NCBI GenBank assembly: GCA_020852355.1
Contig: JADZBA010000012.1
Span: 1 to 55,982 of the forward strand
Direction: 5' to 3'
Length of the DNA: 55,982 bases
Origin: Alphaproteobacteria bacterium
Lineage (GTDB): Bacteria; Pseudomonadota; Alphaproteobacteria; ATCC43930; Allostellaceae
Part shown: in pieces, positions 16,774 to 24,754 of the stretch
Position numbering within the stretch: position 1 is the first letter of the stretch
How the letters are laid out: the number at the start of each line of letters is the position of its first letter
Notes under the pieces: generated by a model
Told to the model about the DNA's origin: nothing
What the model saw: only the letters and a program-made list of their open reading frames with translations
The model's database searches: none
Position numbers and translations under genes: made by a program

Positions 16774-18372
16774 ATGGCCGCGACCCTGCCGCAGCTCCTC
16801 GATACGATCGCCGCCCGGCAGGGCGACGCGGTCGCGCTGTGGTACGGCGCGGGCAGCCGGTCGTGGGCCGACCTGGCGGCGGAAAGCCGCCGTGTCGCCG
16901 GCGGGCTCGCGCGGCTCGGCATCGGCGTGGACGACCGCGTCGCCCTGTGGCTGCCGAACGGACCGGCGTGGCTGACGCTGCTGTTCGGCATCGCGCGCCG
17001 GGGTGCCGTCGCGTTCGCCGTGAACACCCGCTTCCGCCAGCGCGAGATGGCCGACGTGCTGGGCCGCAGCCGGGTGCGCGCCCTGGTGCTGTGGCCGGGC
17101 TTCAAGGGGCTGGGCTTCCTCGACATCCTGGCGGCGACGGACCCGGCCGCGCTCGCCCGCATCGACACGGTGGTCCTCTATGACGAGGGCGAGGCGGCGC
17201 CGGCGTTGCCGGCCGTCCTCGCCCACGCCCGGATCGTCCGCTACGCCGACCTCGCCTCGGCTCCCGGGCAGGCGGCGAACCTCGCGGCGCCGGGCATGGG
17301 TGTCGCGGCCTTCACCACCTCGGGCACCACCAGCGCGCCCAAGTTCGTACTGCATCCCCACCGCTCGATCACCGCGCACGCGCCGCTCGCCGCCCGCGCG
17401 CTGGGCTTCGCCGATGCCGGGTCGGCGACGCTGCAGGCGCTGCCCTTCTGCGGCGTCTTCGGCTTCTGCCAGGCGATGGCGAGCATCGCCGCGGCGGCAC
17501 CCATGGCGGTCCAGCCCTTCTTCGACCCGACCGGCGCCCTCGCCGCCATCGGGCGGCACCGCCTGACGGCGACCAATGCCACCGACGACATGCTGGAGCG
17601 GCTGCTGGCCGAGGATCCCCTGGGGCGCCGGCTGGGCGGGCTGCGGCGCTGCGGCTTCGCCGCCTTCAAGGCTCCCGAGCGCAGCGACCTCGTCGCCGCC
17701 TGCGATCGCTTCGGCACGTCCCTCGTCGGCCTCTACGGGATGAGCGAGGTGCAGGCGCTCTACGCCGCCCAGCCGGCCGATGCCGCGGCCGTGGTGCGGG
17801 TGCGCGCCGGCGGCGTCCCGGTCTCTCCCGACGCGTCGGTGCGCATCAGGGCGATCGACGGCGACGCGTTGCTGCCGGACGGCGAAGCGGGCCTGATCGA
17901 GGCGTCTGGGCCGAGCCTGATGGCGGAATATCTCGACGACCCAGCGGCGACGGCGGCCGCATTCACCGAGGACGGCTTCCTGCGCACCGGCGACATCGGC
18001 CACCGCGAGGCCGACGGCAGCTTCGTCTACCTGACGCGCTCGGGCGACGTGCTGCGCCTGCAGGGGTTCCTCGTCTCACCGCGCGAGATCGAGGCGTTCC
18101 TGGAGGACGAGGCGGCAGTCGACCGCGCCCAGGTGGTCGCCGCCGAGGGGCCCGACGGGCGGCGCGCCGTCGCGTTCGTGACGCTGCATCCCGGGGCAGC
18201 CCTCGCCGAGGCCGAACTCACGGCACGCGCCCGTGCCGCCCTCGCCAGCTACAAGGTGCCGGCGCGCATTGTCGCGGTGGACGCCTTCCCGATGACCGAG
18301 AGCGCCAACGGCATGAAGATCCAGCGCGCGAAGCTGCGCGAGGCTGCTGCGCGGCTGCTGCGCGCAGGATGA
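16774..18372 (+). CDS. AMP-binding acyl-CoA ligase-like enzyme
   Basis: The 532-residue protein has the adenylate-forming enzyme motifs in order: the phosphate loop TTSGTTSAPKFVLHPHRS (near residue 187), GLYGMSEVQ (A5, near residue 327), FLRTGDIGHREADGSFVYLTR with R-x4-G (about residues 406-430) and a late lysine in NGMKIQRAKLRE (A10). It should activate a carboxylic acid as the acyl-adenylate and transfer it to CoA. The gap between the A3 and A5 motifs is typical of medium-chain or aromatic acid ligases, but the acid is unknown. It is followed after 57 bases by a DAO oxidoreductase on the same strand and may be cotranscribed with it. Confidence 0.88.
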   Translation: MAATLPQLLDTIAARQGDAVALWYGAGSRSWADLAAESRRVAGGLARLGIGVDDRVALWLPNGPAWLTLLFGIARRGAVAFAVNTRFRQREMADVLGRSRVRALVLWPGFKGLGFLDILAATDPAALARIDTVVLYDEGEAAPALPAVLAHARIVRYADLASAPGQAANLAAPGMGVAAFTTSGTTSAPKFVLHPHRSITAHAPLAARALGFADAGSATLQALPFCGVFGFCQAMASIAAAAPMAVQPFFDPTGALAAIGRHRLTATNATDDMLERLLAEDPLGRRLGGLRRCGFAAFKAPERSDLVAACDRFGTSLVGLYGMSEVQALYAAQPADAAAVVRVRAGGVPVSPDASVRIRAIDGDALLPDGEAGLIEASGPSLMAEYLDDPAATAAAFTEDGFLRTGDIGHREADGSFVYLTRSGDVLRLQGFLVSPREIEAFLEDEAAVDRAQVVAAEGPDGRRAVAFVTLHPGAALAEAELTARARAALASYKVPARIVAVDAFPMTESANGMKIQRAKLREAAARLLRAG

Positions 18373-18429
18373 CCGGGACACCGGCGTCGCCGGCGACGGC
18401 CCGGCGCGGTTCTGCTAGAGAGGCGCGCC

Positions 18430-19629
18430 ATGAACCAGCCCTTGTCCTCCCCGCCCGAGAGCGCCGACGTGGTCGTCGTCGGCGGCGGCATTGTCGGCTC
18501 CTCGACGGCGTATTTCCTGACCGCCGACCCCGTCTTCTCCGGCCGCGTCGTCGTCGTCGAGCGCGACCCGACCTACGAGCGCGCCTCGACGGTGCGGTCG
18601 GCCGGCTCGATCCGCCAGCAGTTCTCCACGCCCGAGAACATCCGCATGTCGCAGTTCGGCATGGCGTTCCTGCGCGACATCGATCGCCGTCTCGGCGTCG
18701 ACGGGGAGCGCATCGACGTCGGCTTCCGCGAGAACGGCTACCTGTTCCTGGCGACCGAGGCGGGCCGGGCGGTGCTGGAGGCCAACCACGCCACCCAGCG
18801 CGCCTGCGGCGCCGCCGTGGCGCTGCTCGACCCGGCCGGGCTGGCGGCCCGCTTTCCGTGGCTCTCGACCGCGGGCATCGCGGCCGGGTCCCTCGGCACG
18901 GCCAACGAGGGCTGGTTCGACCCGCACACCCTGCTGATGGCGTTCCGCCGCAAGGCACGCGCCCAGGGTGCCATCTACCTGCACGACGAGGTGGTCGCGG
19001 TCGAGCGCACCGGCGACCGCGTCGACGCCGTCCGCCTGGCTTCGGGCGGGCGCATCACCTGCGGCACCATGGTCTGCGCCGCCGGGCCGAATGCCGGCCG
19101 CGTCGCGGCGCTGGCGGGGACCGAGCTGCCGGTCGAGCACCGCAAGCGATTCGTCTACGTCTTCGATTGCCGCGAGCGCTTTCCCGCCATGCCGCTGGTC
19201 ATCTGTCCGAACGGCGTCTGGGTCCGGCCGGAGGGGGCGGGCTACGTCTGCGGAACCTCCCCGCCCGAGGAGGAGGATCCCGACTGCCCGGACCTCGAGC
19301 TCGACTACCGTCTCTTCGAGGATGTCGTGTGGCCGACCATCGCCGAGCGCGTTCCCGCCTTCGAATCGATCAGGCTGTCGAATGCCTGGGCCGGCCACTA
19401 CGACTACAACACGGTGGACCATAACGGCATCATCGGCCGCCATCCCGCCGTCGCCAATCTGGTCTTCGCCAACGGCTTCTCGGGCCACGGGCTGCAGCAG
19501 GCACCCGCGACCGGCCGCGCCGTCTCGGAGCTGGTGGTGCACGGCCGCTTCGTCACGCTCGACCTGGCGCGCTTCGCCTACACGCGCTTCGCGGAGGGCC
19601 GGCCGGTGCTGGAGCTGAACGTCGTCTGA
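18430..19629 (+). CDS. FAD-dependent oxidoreductase, DAO (sarcosine/glycine oxidase-like) family
   Basis: The 399-residue protein begins with an FAD-binding Rossmann motif (DVVVVGGGIVGSSTAYFL, GxGxxG) and ends with the usual second nucleotide-contact segment NGFSGHGLQQAPATGRAV. The RSAGSIRQQFSTPENIRMS stretch near residue 55 resembles the FAD-attachment region of sarcosine dehydrogenase/FOXRED1-like enzymes. Such enzymes oxidise N-methyl or other secondary and primary amino acids, producing an imine. The substrate cannot be assigned. It lies downstream of the acyl-CoA ligase and converges on the methyltransferase gene with 13 bases between ends. Confidence 0.9.
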   Translation: MNQPLSSPPESADVVVVGGGIVGSSTAYFLTADPVFSGRVVVVERDPTYERASTVRSAGSIRQQFSTPENIRMSQFGMAFLRDIDRRLGVDGERIDVGFRENGYLFLATEAGRAVLEANHATQRACGAAVALLDPAGLAARFPWLSTAGIAAGSLGTANEGWFDPHTLLMAFRRKARAQGAIYLHDEVVAVERTGDRVDAVRLASGGRITCGTMVCAAGPNAGRVAALAGTELPVEHRKRFVYVFDCRERFPAMPLVICPNGVWVRPEGAGYVCGTSPPEEEDPDCPDLELDYRLFEDVVWPTIAERVPAFESIRLSNAWAGHYDYNTVDHNGIIGRHPAVANLVFANGFSGHGLQQAPATGRAVSELVVHGRFVTLDLARFAYTRFAEGRPVLELNVV

Positions 19630-19642
19630 GCCGCCGTCGGCA

Positions 19643-20398
19643 TCAGCCGGGATCGGCCTTCGTCCGTGCCGCGAGCCGCTGCTCGGCGTCGACGAGGCGG
19701 GTGAGCGCGTTCTGCAGGCTGGTCATCCGCGACAGAAACACTTCCGGATGGACGAGCGACAGGCGGCGTCGGTCGGTGCGCGCCGCCGCCTCGGCCAGCG
19801 CCGGGCGCGCCGCCAGCGCGTCCCGCGAGGCGAACAGCAGCATGTTCTGGCGATACCACCAGGCTACCCGGCGGTCCGTCCACACCGCCGGGCGGATGGC
19901 GTCGATCACTTCGTAGCCGCGGCTGCGGAAGCGGGTGACCCAGGAATCCTGCCATGCCTCGTTGATGTGGCCGGCCCCGGTCTGTCCCGGCACCGCGGCG
20001 GAGAACAGGACGACCGGCGCCAGGGCGACGAGATCGACGACGAAGCCGATCGAGCGCTCGCGCGGCAGGTGCTCGGCCACCTCCAGCGACATCGCGAGGT
20101 CGAAGCGCTCGGGCGAGCGTACCGGGCGGGCGAGATCGACGGGGTAGAAATCCGCGGGCGGGATCATGAGCCGGTCGCGCTCGACATAGTCGCCGTCGAG
20201 GCCGACGCAGCGGGCGACGCCGGCGCGGCGGAACTCCGACAGCCAGGCTCCCAGGCTGCAGCCGACATCGACCACCGAGCGGACCGGGCCCAGCAGGTCG
20301 AGCACCAGGGGCACGATCACCCGGGCTGCGGGAAGCGCATCCTTGTGGAGATCGTCGTGGAAAGCACGGTCGTAGAGCGGGGCCGTCGGGCGATCCAT
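19643..20398 (-). CDS. SAM-dependent methyltransferase
   Basis: The 251-residue protein has a class I methyltransferase fold. Motif I is SVVDVGCSLGAWL (near residue 40), the acidic residue after beta2 is in VGLDGDYVERDRL, and motif II/post-II is RFDLAMSLEVAEHLP. A C-terminal tail of about 80 residues reads as mixed helices. Genes of this kind next to a glycosyltransferase often modify sugars of polysaccharides or lipids. It follows the GT2 gene by 47 bases on the same strand, at the tail of the peptide-ABC permease run. Substrate unknown. Confidence 0.83.
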   Translation of the reverse strand: MDRPTAPLYDRAFHDDLHKDALPAARVIVPLVLDLLGPVRSVVDVGCSLGAWLSEFRRAGVARCVGLDGDYVERDRLMIPPADFYPVDLARPVRSPERFDLAMSLEVAEHLPRERSIGFVVDLVALAPVVLFSAAVPGQTGAGHINEAWQDSWVTRFRSRGYEVIDAIRPAVWTDRRVAWWYRQNMLLFASRDALAARPALAEAAARTDRRRLSLVHPEVFLSRMTSLQNALTRLVDAEQRLAARTKADPG

Positions 20399-20445
20399 CG
20401 GCGGCAGTATCGGCGCGGCCGGCGGCCGCCTTCAAGCGCGACGGC

Positions 20446-21330
20446 TCACCGGCCTCCACTCGCGATGCGCTGCCGCAGATAGGCGGCGGCACCTTCGAAC
20501 TCGGTCGCCAGGCGGTCGAGATCCCTCGCGGTGCCGCCGCGAGGCCCCATGAAGCGCCTCCGCCACATCAGCCATGCCTGGTCGACCTCCTGCGCCAGCA
20601 GTTTGGCATGGTAGGCGCCGCGGCCGCGCGCGTAGGACGCCAGCACCCGGCGGGCCTCCACGCTGTCACGCCCGCGCCGATGGTCGTGACGCACGACGAG
20701 GTCCGGGATGACCGCGCCGACGAAGCCGCCGAGCGAGGCCCGCGTCGCCATCTCGATGTCCTCGCAGACATAGGGCGTCCCCGCCCCGAGCATGGGATCG
20801 AACAGGCCGACCTTCGCGAAGACGCGGCGATGGACGAACATGTTGGCGCCCTGGATGCAGCCGTCGGGCAGCACCGTATGCGGCGGCACGCGGCCGAGCT
20901 TCGGGATGACCCGGATGGCCATGCGCGGATCGTCGCCGGGTGCGAAGGGAAGGACCTGGCCGCCGCCATAGTGGAAGGCGATCGTCGCCAGGTGCCGGCG
21001 CAGCGCCGGGAAGTATCCGGCATCGACGTAGCAGTCGTCGTCGACGAAGACGAGGAAGTCGCCGGTGGCCGCGGCGATGCCGGCGTTGCGTGCCCGCGAT
21101 ACCCCCGGCGCCGGCTCCAGCACGCTGCGTGCGTGCGCCGGGTGCGCGGCGACGAACCGTGCGATGACGGAGGCGGTCTCGTCCGTCGAACCGTTGTCGA
21201 CGACGACCACCTCGACGTTTCCGTCCACGATCTCGGCGATCGGCAGCCGGCGCAGGCATTCGTCGATCTGCCCGGCACGGTCGCGCGTGGGAATGACGAG
21301 GGACATCTTCATCGTCGCACCGGCGGACAT
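20446..21330 (-). CDS. Glycosyltransferase family 2
   Basis: The 294-residue protein has a GT-A fold. It starts MKMSLVIPTRDRAGQIDECL, then VEVVVVDNGSTDETASVI, the conserved GVSRARNAGIAAATGDFLVFVDD region with the metal-binding DDD, and later CEDIEMATRA, the likely catalytic-base (ED) motif. It probably transfers a sugar from a nucleotide-sugar to a glycan or lipid in the cytoplasm. No membrane helices are evident. It starts 4 bases after the dppC-like permease stop, so it is likely cotranscribed with the ABC genes, which is unusual company. A start at the second methionine (MKMSLV) is possible. Confidence 0.87.
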   Translation of the reverse strand: MSAGATMKMSLVIPTRDRAGQIDECLRRLPIAEIVDGNVEVVVVDNGSTDETASVIARFVAAHPAHARSVLEPAPGVSRARNAGIAAATGDFLVFVDDDCYVDAGYFPALRRHLATIAFHYGGGQVLPFAPGDDPRMAIRVIPKLGRVPPHTVLPDGCIQGANMFVHRRVFAKVGLFDPMLGAGTPYVCEDIEMATRASLGGFVGAVIPDLVVRHDHRRGRDSVEARRVLASYARGRGAYHAKLLAQEVDQAWLMWRRRFMGPRGGTARDLDRLATEFEGAAAYLRQRIASGGR

Positions 21331-21334
21331 CTCA

Positions 21335-22207
21335 TCATCCTTCCCGCGGGTCGAACGCGTCGCGCAGGCCGTCGCCGAGCAGGTTGAAGGCGAGCACGAC
21401 GGTGACGATGGCGAGGCCCGGCCACCACGACATCCACGGTGCCTGGCCGATGAAGTTACGGGCGATGTTCAGCATGCTGCCCCAGGACGGCGCCGGCGGC
21501 TGCTGGCCGAGGCCGAGGAAGGACAGGGCCGCCTCGGCGATGATGGCGCTCGCCATGGCGAGCGTCGCCTGGACGAGGATCGGCGGCAGGACGTTGGGCA
21601 GGACGTGGCGGACGGCGATCCGCAGGTGCGGGTTGCCCAGCGCGCGGGCCGCCTCGACATAGTCCTCGACGACGACCGCGAGCACCTGGCCGCGCGTCAG
21701 GCGGATGAAGATGGGGGTCGCCGTGATGCCGATCGCGATCATCGCGTTGGTCAGGCTCGGCCCGAGGAAGGCGGCCATGGCGATGGCGAGGATGAGGGCG
21801 GGGCAGGCGAGCAGCCCGTCGGTGATGCGCATCAGCAGCCCGTCGACCCAGCCGCGCACATAGCCCGAGAGCAGGCCGAGCGGCACGCCGACGGCGAGCG
21901 CGATCGCCACCGAGACGACGCCGGCCAGGAGCGAGGCGCGCGCGCCCCACAGCACGCGCGAGAGGACGTCGCGGCCGATTTCGTCGGTGCCCATCCAGTG
22001 GAGGCCCGAGGGCGGCTTGCGCACCAGGAGGAAGTTGGTCTTGAGCGGGTCGTAGGGAGCGATCCACGGCGCCGCCAGGGCCAGCGCCACGAACGCGGCG
22101 ACCACGACGAGCCCGACCATGGCGGCCGGCCGGCGGCGCAGCCGGCGCCAGGCGCGCCAGCGATCGCGTGGCGCCGCGGCGACGGCGGCGGCGACGACGG
22201 CGGTCAT
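21335..22207 (-). CDS. Peptide/nickel-type ABC transporter permease (DppC-like)
   Basis: The 290-residue inner-membrane protein has the OppC N-terminal region (APWIAPYDPLKTNF) with HWMGTDEIGRDVLSRVLWGARASL, and the EAA loop DYVEAARALGNPHLRIAVRHVLPN that contacts the ATPase. The end FNLLGDGLRDAFDPR is diagnostic for DppC/OppC. It pairs with the DppB-like permease directly upstream; the genes overlap by four bases (ATGA), which fixes the start at 22207. The binding protein is the next gene up (23176). Confidence 0.93.
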   Translation of the reverse strand: MTAVVAAAVAAAPRDRWRAWRRLRRRPAAMVGLVVVAAFVALALAAPWIAPYDPLKTNFLLVRKPPSGLHWMGTDEIGRDVLSRVLWGARASLLAGVVSVAIALAVGVPLGLLSGYVRGWVDGLLMRITDGLLACPALILAIAMAAFLGPSLTNAMIAIGITATPIFIRLTRGQVLAVVVEDYVEAARALGNPHLRIAVRHVLPNVLPPILVQATLAMASAIIAEAALSFLGLGQQPPAPSWGSMLNIARNFIGQAPWMSWWPGLAIVTVVLAFNLLGDGLRDAFDPREG

Positions 22208-23154
22208 CCGCGCATCCGCGGGTTGACGAGGAAGTAGAGGAGATCGGCGGCGAGGTTGAGGAGGATGAAGAGCAGCGCCGTCGTCAGCACCACCCCCTGG
22301 ACCACGGCATAGTCGCGGTTGAAGACGGCGTCGACGATGAGCTTGCCGAAGCCGGGGATCGAGAACACCTGCTCGGTCAGCACCGCGCCGCCCAGCAGCT
22401 CGCCGAGCTGGATGGCGCCCAGCGTCACCACCGGCACCAGCGCATTGCGCAGGGCGTGGCGGCGGACCACCCGCTTTTCGCGCAGCCCCTTGGCGCGCGC
22501 GGTGCGGACGTAGTCGGCGTTGAGCACGGTCAGCATCGCCGACCGGGTGTGGCGCATCAGCACGGCGGCGATCCCCGATCCCAGCACGAAGGAGGGCATG
22601 GCGAGGGCGGCGAGGTTGCCGACCGGATCCTCGAACGGGCTGACATAGCCCGAGGCCGGCAGCCAGCCGAGCTGTACCGAGAACAGCAGGATCATCATGA
22701 TCCCGAGCCAGAAGTTGGGGATCGACAGGCCGGCGAGGCCGATGGCGCTCGCCGACCAGTCCCAAAGCGTGTCGCGCTTGACGGCCGAGACGATCCCGGC
22801 CGGCACCCCGATCGCGACCGCCCAGAGCATCGAGAGGACCGCGAGCTGCGCGGTCACCCACAGCTTGGTGGCGACCAGGCCGCCGACGGTCTCCTTGAGG
22901 CGGATCGATTCGCCGAGATCGCCGCGCACGACGCGGAACACCCACTCGCCGTACTGCATCCAGATCGGCTCGTCGAGATGATAGAGCCGGCGCATGTAGG
23001 CGATGACCTCGGGGTCGCGATCCTCGCCCGCCAGCGCCAGCGCCGGGTCGCCGGGCAGCAGGAGCTGCAGCCCGAACACCACGAAGGAGACGACGAGCAG
23101 CGTCGGTACCGCCACCGCGGCCCGCCGCGCGATGTAGGCGAGGAGGCCGCCCAT
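22204..23154 (-). CDS. Peptide/nickel-type ABC transporter permease (DppB-like)
   Basis: The 316-residue protein has the DppB/OppB layout. Helix 1 reads AVPTLLVVSFVVFGLQLLLPGDPA, followed by the periplasmic segment MRRLYHLDEPIWMQYGEW. The EAA loop is DYVRTARAKGLREKRVVRRHALRNAL and the C-terminal part ends LAADLLYFLVNPRMRG. About six membrane helices are visible. It forms the heterodimeric channel with the DppC-like protein (21335-22207) and lies 21 bases after the binding-protein gene. Confidence 0.93.
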   Translation of the reverse strand: MGGLLAYIARRAAVAVPTLLVVSFVVFGLQLLLPGDPALALAGEDRDPEVIAYMRRLYHLDEPIWMQYGEWVFRVVRGDLGESIRLKETVGGLVATKLWVTAQLAVLSMLWAVAIGVPAGIVSAVKRDTLWDWSASAIGLAGLSIPNFWLGIMMILLFSVQLGWLPASGYVSPFEDPVGNLAALAMPSFVLGSGIAAVLMRHTRSAMLTVLNADYVRTARAKGLREKRVVRRHALRNALVPVVTLGAIQLGELLGGAVLTEQVFSIPGFGKLIVDAVFNRDYAVVQGVVLTTALLFILLNLAADLLYFLVNPRMRG

Positions 23155-23175
23155 GCTCGGGTCCGGGCCGTTCCC

Positions 23176-24678
23176 CTAGCCGAGCTTCAGCCCCTGGATG
23201 CGGATCAGGCCGTCGGGCACCGGGCGGAAGCCCTGGAGGCGGCCGGAGAGGCCATAGAACCAAGTGCGATGGTAGAGATAGATGATCGGCACGTCCTGGG
23301 CGGCGACCTTCACCGCCTGCTCGTAGGCCGCCATGCGCCGCTCACGGTCGTTGGTCGAGCGCGCCTCCTTCAGCCACTTGTCCAGCTCGGGATTGCAGTA
23401 CTTGCTGTCGTTCTGGGCGGCCTCGCAGGACACGAAGGTCCAGATGTTGCCGTCGGGATCGACGCGGCCGGACCAGCCGATGAAGTAGGCCTCGAAATCG
23501 CCCTTGGTCGCCATCTGCAGCGAGGTCGCGAACTCCAGCGTGCGCAGCTTCATGTCGATGCCCGCCTCCTGGAGCATCGCCTGGAGGACCTGGACGACCT
23601 GGGCGTTCTCGTTGCCGGACGGCACGTTGAGCGTGAAGGACAGGTTGGGCACGCCGGCGGCCTGCAGCAGCGCCTTGGCCTTGGCCACGTCGCGCTTGGG
23701 CACGGGCACCGACTTCGCGTACCAGGGGCTCTGCGGCGACACCCACTGGTTGCCCGGGTTGAATCGACCCTCGAACACCACTTGGTTCAGCGCCTCGCGG
23801 TCGATCGCCGCCGCGATCGCCTGGCGGACGCGCGGGTCCCGGGCGAGCGGCGTCTTCGCCTTGTCGCCATTGGCGATGTTGAAGGTGATGCCGAGGTAGC
23901 CGAGTTCCGTCACCTGGGCCAGGTGCAGGCGGCTGTTCTTCCTGACCGTGTCGACATCGGTCGCAGCCACGCGCTCGACCATGTCGATCTGACCGGACTG
24001 CAGGTTGGCCAGGCGCACCGTCGCGTCGGTGATCGGCAGGTAGACGATGCGGTCGAAGGCGACCGCGCCCTTGTCCCAGTAGTCGGCGAAACGCTCGACG
24101 ACGATGCGGTCCTGCTGCACCCGCTCGACCCACCTGTAGGGGCCGGCGCAGACCGGGGCCGAGCCGAACTTGTCGCCCATCGCCTCGGCCGCCTTGGGCG
24201 ACACGATCATGCCGGCGCGGTCGGTGAGCTGGGCGATCAGCGGCGCGAACGGTACCGACAGATCGAGCCGGACGGTCAGCGGGTCGATCACGGTGATGGC
24301 CTTGATCTGGCTGATCTCGCCCTTGCGCCGCGAGCCCGGGAACTTGAGGTGCCGTTCCAGGCTGTACTTCACCGCGGCGGCGTCCATCGGCTCGCCGTCG
24401 TGGAACTTGACGTTCGGCCGCAGGGTCAGGGTCAGGGATTTCTGGTCGTCGGACCATTTCCACTGGGTGGCGAGCTGCGGCACCAGGTTGAGGTCCTTGT
24501 CGGTGTCGAGCAGCTTGTCGCAGACCGCGGCGAAGACGATGCGCCCGACGAAGGTGCGGGCGGTCGTCGGGTCCATGACGTCGGGATCCTCGGCGAGGCC
24601 GATGCGCAGCGTCGTCTGGGCGGCCGCCGCGCCGGCGGCCAGCGTCGCCGCCACGGCGAGGGCGATGAGGCGCTTCAT
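23176..24678 (-). CDS. Peptide/nickel-type ABC transporter solute-binding protein (SBP family 5)
   Basis: The 500-residue protein begins with a Sec signal peptide (MKRLIALAVAATLAAGAAAAQ). It has the family 5 hallmarks LRIGLAEDPDVMDPTTARTF and LTLTLRPNVKFHDGEPMDAAAVKYSLERH, then FEAYFIGWSGRVDPDGNI near residue 395. It captures the substrate in the periplasm for the DppB/DppC-like permeases downstream. GAGGAG is 8 bases ahead of the ATG at 24678, supporting this start. The expected ATPase genes are not adjacent; the nearest unassigned pair is at 28360-30422. Substrate unknown; peptides, glutathione or opines are all possible. Confidence 0.92.
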   Translation of the reverse strand: MKRLIALAVAATLAAGAAAAQTTLRIGLAEDPDVMDPTTARTFVGRIVFAAVCDKLLDTDKDLNLVPQLATQWKWSDDQKSLTLTLRPNVKFHDGEPMDAAAVKYSLERHLKFPGSRRKGEISQIKAITVIDPLTVRLDLSVPFAPLIAQLTDRAGMIVSPKAAEAMGDKFGSAPVCAGPYRWVERVQQDRIVVERFADYWDKGAVAFDRIVYLPITDATVRLANLQSGQIDMVERVAATDVDTVRKNSRLHLAQVTELGYLGITFNIANGDKAKTPLARDPRVRQAIAAAIDREALNQVVFEGRFNPGNQWVSPQSPWYAKSVPVPKRDVAKAKALLQAAGVPNLSFTLNVPSGNENAQVVQVLQAMLQEAGIDMKLRTLEFATSLQMATKGDFEAYFIGWSGRVDPDGNIWTFVSCEAAQNDSKYCNPELDKWLKEARSTNDRERRMAAYEQAVKVAAQDVPIIYLYHRTWFYGLSGRLQGFRPVPDGLIRIQGLKLG

Positions 24679-24754
24679 GGTCCGTCTCCTCCTCGGGAGC
24701 GCGATCGTAACCATGTGCGCCCGCCATCGTGCAACCATCGATGGCGGCGGCGGG

